Source of the DNA: Plectrocnemia conspersa | Lineage: Eukaryota; Arthropoda; Insecta; Trichoptera; Polycentropodidae | Direction of reading: 5' to 3' | DNA length: 64,000 bases | Assembly: GCA_009617715.1 (NCBI GenBank) | Contig: VTFK01000029.1 | Span: forward strand, 1,210,682-1,274,681 | Part shown: piece by piece, positions 54,386 to 64,000 of the stretch | How the letters are laid out: the number at the start of each line of letters is the position of its first letter | How positions within the stretch are numbered: the first letter of the stretch is position 1 | Position numbers and translations under genes: made by a program | The notes under the pieces: model-generated | What the model saw: only the letters and a program-made list of their open reading frames with translations | The model's database searches: none | Told to the model about the DNA's origin: nothing

Positions 54386-55570
54386 TGACATCACTGAACC
54401 CTTGATACACTTGAATCAAATTATTGAATTTCATCCAGATCGAAATTGGTATTAAATAATGTCACATTTTTAATGTTTATAATTTTAAATTTTTTACTTC
54501 ACCCTTCGCACGAATGTACTGAATTATTTATGTTATTTTTTCGAGAATCTTTATAAAATTTTGAGAAATATTAAAAATGATGCTAAGAAGCACTGAATCT
54601 ATTCCGTACGTTACTTAGTTATTAAACAGGTTTATCGAAGTGACATTTATTATTTTTTTTAAAAACTTCGTAATAGCCATGCTTTGTAAGATATTTCTTA
54701 GAAAAAATAGCTTTTATGTACAATTTTTTATGGCAGTTTTGTTATATATTATATTATAAAATTTCATTCAATGCTCTTGCGTTATTGGACGAGAAAAAAT
54801 CCCTAGTTATGAAGTGTGAAATTGATCTATTAACTCTATGCGTTTAGTCGATAAGTGGATAGCCCCTCACAGAACGGAATTGTAAGTATCCAAGTTGCAA
54901 TTTCATCTAATATTGCTTAATAGGGGTCTTCCTTTGTTGATCCACACTTAAGATGGAAGATAAATTCGCAAACGTAAAATAGAGACGGTAATATGCATGT
55001 GCTAGGGTTACCAATTTATTTGTTGGACCTAAAAGATTCAATAAAAAAAATTGAAATTCAAATTGTATTACAATAATATATATTCGTCGATGCTCAGTTG
55101 CTTCCAATTATAGGTTTAATATTAACTACGATACAACCTAAACATACCTTCGAATTAACACAGTGCCAGTAACATTCGATCTGACCATTCAATTTCTGCG
55201 GAGATAGTAAAAGAATCATCATTATTATTATGGCGCTACAGCCCGGGGTGGGTCGTGGCCTTGTCCAAAATTGTTCAACATTTTGCTCTAATCTAGAAAA
55301 CGTGAGGTCAGTCGCTAATGCCGAGCATTCAGACATCCTTTACTTTAAGTTTCGGTTTGCCTTGGCTCCTCTTGCCCTTAGGCTTAAAAAAGTTAATCGC
55401 TTTATAGGTTTCGAGTTCATACAGAACATATTTCCGGCTCACCTGAGACGATGTTATATACTTGACGATGTTAGGCTCCTGATACAATACGCATAGTTCG
55501 TTACTGTACCGATGACGCGAGGCGCTAGTCTATCACATGCTGGAAGCTCGTCATTCCAATGTGAGAGTAA

Positions 55571-57951
55571 TAGTCCAGTCAAATAAGGCGAAATAAAGGC
55601 TGAACCTCGGAATGAAAGATAACAAGCTGAAATTTTGCACAGACCTTCGTTTTGATGTTCTAAGGACAGGGTGAAAAGTCTCATAAAATATCGTGTCTGC
55701 TAATCAAGATATCAAAGGTCAAAGGTCACAAAATTTGTTTTTTTGCAAATATTTCGCGTTTTATGCGTCGCACGTCATTAGATGCTTAACAAAACTTGTA
55801 AAGCATAAAATTTTCTACAAGTTTGGTGAAAATATTTGTTTTGTATCATTAACCGTTTTTGAGATACAGCGCGAAGAGTGGGAGGCGTACATCCGTTTAT
55901 AGAATCCAGCGAGTATTTCTACCTGCTTAACTTGGTATAAGCTTTGAAAAAGTAAACAATCGTGAAAAAAGTGGTCTCGGCAAGTCGTTTGAACAATAAT
56001 TTTATTACTTTCTTCGTTGTATTATTAGGAATTAAGAATGAAATATTGCTCGACTAGAAATTTGTGCGAAAAAATTGAAAGAGTTGAGAGATGTCCTTAC
56101 GGAGTATGTACCAGATGATAAGAAGATCCTTTCCAAATTAAGAGAAAAATATATAACTGACATTATAATTACACCGAAGATTGGATCATTCCCTATTTTT
56201 TCTTATCGCGATGCTCAAGCTTAAATTTTATCCATAGCTTGGTATGAAAATAAAAAAGGCACTTCGGAAGAAGAACACTTGCGCGTAGTGGAAGCTGCTG
56301 CGGCGATTATTAGAGAAGATATTCGATCTTCTGTTGTTGAGACCAAGTCCTATCCGCCCCCGAGTAAAATATTGATGAAGAAATTCCGAACACTTAATTA
56401 TATTTTCTGCAAGAAGTTATTATAAAGAACAGAAAAGGAAAGACGGGGCATTTTAAAACGAAATACATGGCTATAAGTAATGCTATAATGACTTCCATAC
56501 GAAAACGGTCCTTTTTTTCGCAGTTATTAATAGGCCTATCTGTATTTCTTCATAGAAAAAATATAGATAGGCCAAACATCCAAAAAGACTTTTGGATGTT
56601 TTGTCAAGTTTAGGTTTTTTCGCTTCATATAGTGATACTGTAAAATGTTAAATTTCAGCTGTTTATCACCCACAGCCTCGTAATCAACCATCAGAGTCAA
56701 GTGCTTTAGTACAGTATGCAGCGGATAATGCAGAAAAATATTTATACTCTTGATGGCTATAATACTGTTCATATAATGGGAATGATAAAAATAATAACTC
56801 CAAAATCTGAAGTTATATCCGATGACCGCATAAAGAAATTTACAACAAAACCAAGTGCAAAGGAGTTAGCAGCACTATCACATATACCCCTTCTAGTGTA
56901 TGAAAATCATGTCGTACCCAGATTGAGCAAGAGATTCAAGTTCAAAATTTTAATGATGTAGAAGAACTAACCGAACAAATATTTAATGTAGCTGATTTGT
57001 TGTAGATGTACGAAAAGTGGAAAAATATCTCACCGTTGCCAGGGTGGAATGGATTTATTGAACAACTTACAAAAAACAATGAGAACGTTGTAACTTCTCG
57101 GATTCTGTTTCTTACTTTTTTATTCATCATCCTGCGAGTAATATTGACACAATTTACACCACATTACAGTGTGCTATAAGCACTGCCAAGAAACATGAAC
57201 AAAGAACATGCTTAATAACTTTTGATCAGCCATTGTACATAAAAGCACGTGAAATCGTAGCAGCTTCAGATGCTAACTCAAACTTGTCCAGAGTAGTTGT
57301 GAAACTAGGAGGCTTTCATATGCTTATGTCTTTTATTGTATGCATAGGGTATATAATGAATGGAAGCGGAATCAAGGAAGCTCTCAGTACAATTTATGCT
57401 TCGAATTCTGTCGACAAAATGTTGGATGGTCACGCTTTTGCAAGAAGTATCAGAGGCCATACGCTATTACTTTTTGCATTATCGATGATGATTTTTTTGA
57501 AGATATGGAGATTGAAAGTTATAATGCTTTAGATGGGTTCATTCAGCAGATAACAATTTGCGATGTTTCCTATGAAACTGTGGAAGAATGTGCAGGTAAC
57601 TCTGGCTCCGTAGTTTACATAGCGTTATCCTACAAACGGATGCGCGCTTCCCACTCCCCGCGCTATATCTTGAAAACCATTAACCATACGAAGAAATAAA
57701 CTAAAACAAACTTGTAGAAAATTTTATTTTCTATAAGTTTTGTAAAACATCTAATGACATGCGACGCAAAGGAGGCGAGATATTTGCAAAAAAATGATTT
57801 TTATGACCTTTGACCTTTAATATCTTGATTAGCAGACACGATATCTTATGAGACTTTTCACCCTATCTTTAGAACGTCAAAACAAAGGTCTGTGCAAAAT
57901 TTCAGCTTGTTATCTTTCATTCCGAGGTTAAACCCTTATTTGACTGGACTA
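55571..57951 (+). mobile_element. Long-TIR DNA element of unassigned family, 2381 bp
   Basis: Inverted terminal repeats of about 333 bases (55571-55903) and 324 bases (57628-57951) start TAGTCCAGTCAAATAAG and are preceded and followed by TAA (55568-55570 and 57952-57954), a probable 3-bp target duplication. Each repeat carries a perfect DR1 motif AGGTCAAAGGTCA at the equivalent place. The core encodes the decayed protein annotated separately. Long terminal repeats plus one protein-coding gene is a DNA-transposon plan, but I cannot place it in a named superfamily. Confidence 0.85.
56050..57700 (+). pseudogene. Decayed core protein of long-TIR element; candidate new transposase
   Basis: Collinear fragments in shifting frames: LEICAKKLKELRDVLTEYVP up to a stop at 56220; ILSIAWYENKKGTSEEEHLR; AISNAIMTSIRKRSFF and LLIGLSVFLHRKNRDRPN; then LDGYNTVHIMGMIKIITP (about 56744-56800) and AALSHIPLLVYENHVVPRL. 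Next comes FDQPLYIKAREIVAASDANS, LGGFHMLMSF, GIKEALSTIYASNSVDKMLDGHAF and ARSIRGH. I recognise this as a family of uncharacterised proteins repeated in invertebrate genomes, not as a named transposase. Conserved acidic residues (Asp in LDGYNT, Asp in FDQPLY, Glu in KEAL) could form a DDE-type triad; this is inference. At least four frame breaks or stops make this copy inactive. Confidence 0.7.
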
Positions 57952-57954
57952 TAA

Positions 57955-60900
57955 GGAACTCTTAGGGGTAAGCATCAGAGGATAGTGATGGTAATTCTCT
58001 TGATGGTGCCTGCGTCCTAGATGACGTATATAAAATATGGATATATAACTATAACAGATGTTAGACGCAAGGATATTTGAAAAAGGAACTTCTTGCTGCA
58101 TTAAATAATTAGAGAAAAATTTACGATTATGCGTCGTAGTTCATTTTTTGCACACAAATTATTACTCATAAATGGTTGTTTCGTGTCATAAAATGAAGAT
58201 ATCCATTTATTTTTTGGGACCACCTGTGGATATAATGCCACAACAGGTTGCTGACATAAGGTATAATTCCATCAATAGAACCTAGTTTATTATTACATAT
58301 TGATATTTTTGTATAGATCACCGAATGTAGGAGAGGGTAATATTTAATTATTTACAGTTATCGATAAAGAGATTGAAAATAATTCTACAACTAAATTAAC
58401 GATGGATGATATGATAGATATAAAATGTCAAAAAATATTAATTTCACACATGAATATCTCGCAGGTATAGGGCAGTCTGCGATTTATGCTGCATATGCAG
58501 TCAAAAAATTTGAATTTATATAATTAAATAAGAAATGTTAAATTTCTATAATCTACCTATTACCAGGAACCGCAAAACCTTCCTTTTCTACAAAATTGTT
58601 CTCTCCTTTTTTATTCTATAACTAATGTTAACTGAGCAATATTCACATATTTTAATTTTGACAGCCGGCTATGCCAAAAGTATATTTCATATTAAAAGTT
58701 ATTTTTCTCGCTTTAAGGGAAGCAAAATTTTCTACGTCTAATAATTGTGTTACATTATTTACAAATTAAAGTATACACAAATTACTCATTCTGTCATGAG
58801 CCATTAAAGATTTTAATTAATTTTCACCAGTTTATGGTTATTAAAGGATAATTCCTCTGAAGCAGTGGCTACTAGAATACTTAAGAAAAGTTTATATGAT
58901 GTATCTGTTTATAGTTGCTGTCAAATTTATTTAAAAATTAAGTAAAGAATTTTTAAATTTTGCATTGTCTCACCAAAAAATTCTCTCGTTTATTTGATCG
59001 TAAGGTCCTATATCTAATCAACTAAATTTCATATAGCGATAGCCTTTTCGGCCCCCTCTCCTCAATTCCCACGGCTCTGCTTTGACTGATTTTAAAACCT
59101 TTTATGAAACATGTTAGGAAAGACGTATTGAATATCTTATCTTTTATAGTAAAAATTCTTTAAACTTTCCATTAAACTTGAAGTTTTAACGTTATTCCAA
59201 TAGAAATTATTGCCTGTGAAAATTTTAATATTTTCGAAATACTGATAAATCATTTAATTCTGTGAATCGAGCCTTGTCACATAACACCTGATTTATAATG
59301 CAATGAAAAGGAATAAGTGAACTTCCATAAACAATTTAACAAATCCCATATGTTTTCCCACCATATTGGGTGGTTTATTAACATGATTTTATACTAACCT
59401 TACATATTTCATTCTCTGATTTACTTAATAAAACTGGTTATACTTTTATCAACTCTTCTTTCATCACTTCAGTTTCGTCGAAGAACAGTTAACGCACGTT
59501 GCGCGTTGTGTCCGTAAACGACGCGTGTCACCTCTGACACGCGTGCCATAGATTCGCCATTACTTCCCTAGGGTCTTCAAATATTTAAAATTAAAAAATG
59601 ATGGTAATGAATTCATTATAATTAATTAGCTTAAGTAAAGCAATACCAATGTTTCGGCACCTTTTGAAAATATATAATATGCTGCCATTTCTTAAAGTAA
59701 CAGAATGTCAGAGACGTGTTATTAAAGAATTTTTAAGGTTTATTAACCCTAAGAAATATGAATTCGTAGCCAAAAAGACGCAGTTGGAAACTGGTAATAA
59801 TTTATTAGTTAATGGTACATATTGCGACAAATTATGTTGGGCGAAGTTGTTATTCTTCGAGCGGTAGTAGAGAAGCTGGCGAAGGGATGATGTCAGTGAA
59901 AGATCCTGAGAGGTATTGTTGTTGTGCAGTGACATTGTAGTGGAGGCAAGTGCCTATCTGCTGCATTGATAGTCTCCGGGAGTCCCTCTCTGACCTAGAG
60001 TTATCTTTGACTGTGTCTGAGCGTATCTGCCCTCGAGCCGTGTCTTCGTGTCTTTTCTCGGGCCGTGTCTGCCATCTCCTCAATATAAACCAGCCTTAAG
60101 TATTAAGGGTAGCAAATCTAATTTATGAATCACAACCATGCAGCGACCATGCAGCCAATTGTTGCACTCGTTTATGCCGATGCTAAACACATTTAAAATA
60201 TTTTTTAAATGGTTCTCATTTATTACAATATATTTTTTGTTAATAAAATTTTTAAGTTTCTAATAATTTAAAAGACAATGAAATAATACTTTCTCTGCGT
60301 AAAAAATGATATTATCCGTATTATGTTGAATACGATAATGTTTTCTTCTAATTGCATTATAATAAAACTTATAACATTTTTACATAATATAATATAAAGT
60401 TTAAACATGGTGATAAATCTTAAGTGAGTTTATCTGAGATTTTTTTTTTAATTTTAGGTCTAAAAGAATTATAGTTGGCCTGCATGAACACCTACACTTA
60501 TAAGAAAACATGGAAAATATTTAGCTGGAATGTTTTCATTTTTTAATAAAGATTTTTTATCTATATATGTATATATTAGTAATACTTTTTTGTCATAGCG
60601 TTAAGAATATTTACAATTTTTTAATCATTTTTGATTAGGGTTTTTCTTTATTCAAACTTTTTTACTTTTTTTTCGTATTTATTACACCTATGTAGCTTTT
60701 TTTCCAATATATTTTTAATTGTAATAATTTATATATATATGGATCACTGGTGATAGTTGAATAGTGATGAATAGTTGCAATAGTGTTTAATACGGTATTT
60801 TAGAATATATTTTAATGTGGTAAGAGGATTCTCAGCCACAACGATGTTGGCGCAAAGTACTAATTAAAGAAACATAAAGAAATATATATTACATTTATAT

Positions 60901-61729
60901 ATTAGGAATAAAACGACTGTTTTCTTTCTATAGTCTAAAAACAAAGTAAAGGCGCAATTCGTAAACCTTCTCATCTTACAGTACCGTGATGAATTCGGTA
61001 AAACAATCATAAACAACGAAAGGACATATTTTGCACCTATTTTAAGCAACTACTCTCAAGCGTTCCGAAATTAGATAAACTCTGCAATAAATAATTTAGT
61101 AATCACTCCTGTGGTTACTGAATTACTTGAAAAATGTTTTATACATATGATATATTGTAATATATTAGTCCGCGTAATGTTATATTCGTGTTTATACTGA
61201 ATAAGCAAATAATGTTTGCAAATAAAGGTGCAATACAGTTGAATCTATATATTCAAATGCGAGGCGACGAAAAATAAATTTATATAGAAAATAGCTCTTG
61301 AAGAAACACGATAAAAGTAAATAACTTGCGAAGTAGCAAATATTTGCATGAACGTTTGAAAACATAACTTTGTAATTGTGCAATGTGTTTGTGTGGGATT
61401 ACACATATAAGTATGTATTATACATATATACATAGACAGCCCCCCTTATTATGGAATTCATACAACATAAACTTGTTTTTGTACGAGATATTTAAATGGT
61501 AAAAGTTACTGTGTAATAAGTTATATACCTAAAAATATAGAAATTAACAAATAATTTAGTATCAATTTACCATAAGACATACAACCAATTATTACTATTC
61601 TATTAATATTATTAATAAAAACGAAATATTTGTGTATATTTTTACTCTAATGCGAAGTAATTTATTGGGTCAAAATCTAAAAATATATCATTATTCTTTA
61701 AAAATCCATAATTTATTTTTTATCTTCCC
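57955..61729. other. Non-coding stretch
   Basis: No gene recognised. A perfect 10-base inverted repeat ACGCGTGTCA/TGACACGCGT with a 4-base spacer lies at 59521-59544 inside a GC-richer spot. A balanced-composition block at 59840-60100 has open frames of 72-77 codons on both strands but no family motif. The remainder is AT-rich. Confidence 0.5.
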
Positions 61730-61733
61730 TTAA

Positions 61734-63774
61734 CCTTCATCCGTCCCTCAAATCGACTGTACACTAAAGTCCCTCGGGTCTTTTTCGACCCAGGTAGAAA
61801 TTTTTGACTTAAAAGAAACAAAATGCAAATTAATTAAATTAATTTTATTAGTAACGGTAATGTTGACTGTTTACGAATAATAAAGAGCGATTTATGGGTT
61901 ACTTATTTATTTATTACATTTATTACATACATTATAGGAAAGTGCCTTACAAATAAATCTTTTACAATATTTACATTCTAATGCATGTTTATTGTCCGAT
62001 TTTGGGCAAATGTGACATCTACCTTTTTTTTTGAACACGTATCCTTGCTGTTGGTACTTCTAAAGGAGATGTAGTTGTGCATTTTTGTTCTAATATAAAT
62101 TGTTGTCTTTTATCAATAATTTGCCCACGGTTTCAATGAAAATTCTCCTTTGATAATTTTTTTTTATATTCCAATCTGGATAAATTCATGTAAATATAAT
62201 AAATGCATTTGATATAGATATATCTAATATATTGGCAAAAAAAGTAATTGGTCATCTATTTGTTTTTCTTCGAGTACTGTAATTGGCTATTTTTGTCTAA
62301 GGTATCAACTCCTCCTTTCGTTGCATTATAATCTAATATAATGTTTGGTTTATTTTCAGAACCACCTGACAATTTCTTCGTTATATGAAGAGTGCTCTGA
62401 AGAACAACACATTTCTTTTTTTTAGGAATGTATGACACTAAAGATGTATTCTTTGTAAATGAATTTTGAAGTAAAGTTGCTTTGCCTTTACTTCGAGCAA
62501 TACGGGTGGAATTGACGTTTTATTTTTTTGAATAGTGCCAATCATAGTATTTTTTTTTATAAGTAACATTTGACCTTGTTCATAAGAAGTGAAAAAGTTG
62601 TCAACTGTTACATTTCTCCCCATCAAGTTGTTGACACAAAACCTAAAACCGCTCGCCTTCCTTTGATTCCTTTCAGGTGCTTAACCAGCTACTTTTCCAG
62701 TGTATATATCTATATTCCAAACATAACTTTTTTGCTAGCACCCAAAATGTAATCCCATATTTAGCCGGCTTTTTTTGGCATGTATTGTCGAAACGGAATT
62801 GTATGAAATCAATTGCTCATCGATTATTACATTTCGCCCAGATTATAAAGGTATGGTAGTATTTCAAACCCATTTATTCTAAAGTTCTCGAATTGGGGCT
62901 AATTTGTCAGTATTTCTTCTAGCAGCTCGTGTACTACGATCATCAAATCGAATGACTCGATATAATTTTTGAATCGTTTTAGTTACATAGTAGCCCTGAA
63001 TATATGTCGACCCTTTATTTCGTGCCATAAATTTTCCAAATCCTCATTATTCAATTTATATATACCAGCTAACAACAAAAGTCCAATATATGCATCCAAT
63101 TTGATAATATCAATATTTTGCAATCCTATTTTATACACGATTTCCTTCCAAAATGGTATTTTGAATAATAATAGTTTTTTTATAGAATTTGTAAACAATA
63201 ATTGAAATGCAGAGTTCTGTTGATATAAGAGAAACAGCATACCTTGTGATTCCAGGGGTAGTTCTAATCATGTTTGATGATGATTGACGACTATGTTGAA
63301 GGCTTTGATCGCCATTTAATACCTTTATCTTTTAGAAAGATATGATTTAGATCCAGGAGGTACATCATCTATGTCACTATCAGAAGTTTCAGTCAATTCT
63401 TCAATATGATCTGACGTCTCTGAGCAGGTATCATTTCCCCGATGAAAATTCAAGTAATTATCTTCTATTATAATCACTTCAAAAGAGTATTTCTTAGAAG
63501 GTGATAAACACAAACATCTGTTTGCGCCGGGAATTCCAATAATTTGACCTAAAATAGACTTGGGTCATTTTCGACCCGAGGGACTTGAGGTTACTTTTTT
63601 TTTACAAGAGATAATCCAGGTAACATATTTATTTTTTTCTTTTCAAAAAATTAGTTTATTATCTCAACAAAATCAAAAGTCACGAAATTACAGATATGTA
63701 GTATTAATATTTTAAGATATATTTGCAAAACAAAATCGCTTCGGGTCGAAAAAGACCCGAGGGACGGATGAAGG
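61734..63774 (-). mobile_element. Full-length piggyBac-like element, 2041 bp
   Basis: TTAA flanks both ends (61730-61733 and 63775-63778), the diagnostic piggyBac target. The inverted ends share CCTTCATCCGTCCCTC exactly. A second inverted motif, TCCCTCGGGTC..TTTTCGACCC, sits subterminally at about 61770 on the left, at the very end on the right and again at 63550-63585, giving the asymmetric internal repeats typical of piggyBac ends. The transposase gene runs on the minus strand. Ends and duplication are intact although the gene is broken. Confidence 0.93.
61935..63513 (-). pseudogene. piggyBac-type transposase, broken
   Basis: Collinear pieces on the minus strand: acidic N-terminus (MCLSPSKKYSFEV, ETSDSDIDDVPP); PFWKEIVYKIGLQNIDII and LDAYIGLLLLAGIYK; first catalytic Asp in VIIDEQLISY (about 62820); second in GRNVTVDNFFTSYEQG followed by LIKKNTMIGTIQKNK; third in NATKGGVDTLDK followed by RRTNRWPITFFANI; and a C-terminal Cys-rich domain with CHICP and CKYCKRFICK at about 61950-62020. 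The enzyme would cut and paste at TTAA and seal without footprints. Frameshifts and stops (for example after KKNK at 62256) split it into at least five frames, so this copy is inactive. Catalytic Asp residues are all still present. Confidence 0.92.
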
Positions 63775-63778
63775 TTAA

Positions 63779-64000
63779 AGGAATATGATTATTTTACGCC
63801 ATTACGTTTCGCTAGTGGCGTCGAGGTAAATAAAATATTTATTTTTTATGATACAGGTAAAACATCTATTAATCATTTTTTTTAAACATTAAACATCTGT
63901 TACAACTATCTGATAGATATTTGCAAAGACAAGTATATTTTGTTTTATAATAAACAGAGTGCTTCCATTTCATATAAATAGTGAAAAAAAACATTGTAAT
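63779..64000. other. AT-rich DNA to window end
   Basis: Nothing recognisable beyond the piggyBac target duplication; the sequence continues past the window. Confidence 0.6.

Overview
The window is animal nuclear DNA, most likely from an insect. It is strongly AT-rich, has long (TA)n microsatellites, no operon-like gene packing, and a dense mixture of decayed arthropod-type transposons: mariner, piggyBac, hAT, Penelope-like, jockey-like LINE fragments, a tRNA-derived SINE and MITEs. The order cannot be fixed from the sequence alone. I could not recognise a single intact host protein-coding gene, rRNA, tRNA or CRISPR. It reads as a large intergenic or intronic region, and the open reading frames that encode recognisable protein are fragments of transposable-element genes.

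Layout. 1-5.3 kb: mostly featureless AT-rich DNA. 5.3-6.7 kb: three copies of a tRNA-derived SINE and a 264-bp hAT MITE with a perfect 8-bp target duplication. 7.4-8.0 and 9.2-9.6 kb: less AT-rich unique-looking islands; the second holds a 55-codon ORF. 11.2-12.4 kb: the 3' half of a dead Penelope-like element (PLE) followed by SINE pieces. 17.5-17.9 and 19.86-20.1 kb: two CpG-rich islands, the best promoter or first-exon candidates, separated by a (TA)n tract. 23.4-25.1 kb: an hAT transposase relic split by a 5'-truncated retrotransposon tail with its own target duplication. 27.48-27.58 kb: two abutting perfect palindromes. 28.0-29.65 kb: a foldback element with inverted arrays of a GGGCGACGG motif and an internal approximately 175-bp tandem repeat. 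31.4-32.0 kb: a 540-bp inverted-repeat element. 34.98-36.06 kb: a deletion-derivative hAT with perfect target duplication. 36.37-37.63 kb: a complete but frameshifted mellifera-type mariner.

39.75-42.69 kb: a PLE (reverse transcriptase plus GIY-YIG nuclease) with a foldback 5' end and a jockey-like LINE fragment nested in its 3' region; the 11-kb copy provides the uninterrupted version. 50.7 kb: a GC-rich MITE. 51.1-51.8 kb: another LINE fragment. 54.2 kb: a Tc1/mariner-like transposase tail. 55.57-57.95 kb: a 2.38-kb element with approximately 330-bp inverted terminal repeats, each with a DR1 nuclear-receptor-type site, around a decayed protein-coding core of a family I know only as uncharacterised invertebrate proteins. 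This is my best candidate for an undescribed system. 61.73-63.77 kb: a complete but decayed piggyBac element with TTAA duplication.

The elements do not form a shared pathway. The useful information is the nesting order and the degree of decay, which give a relative chronology of insertions.
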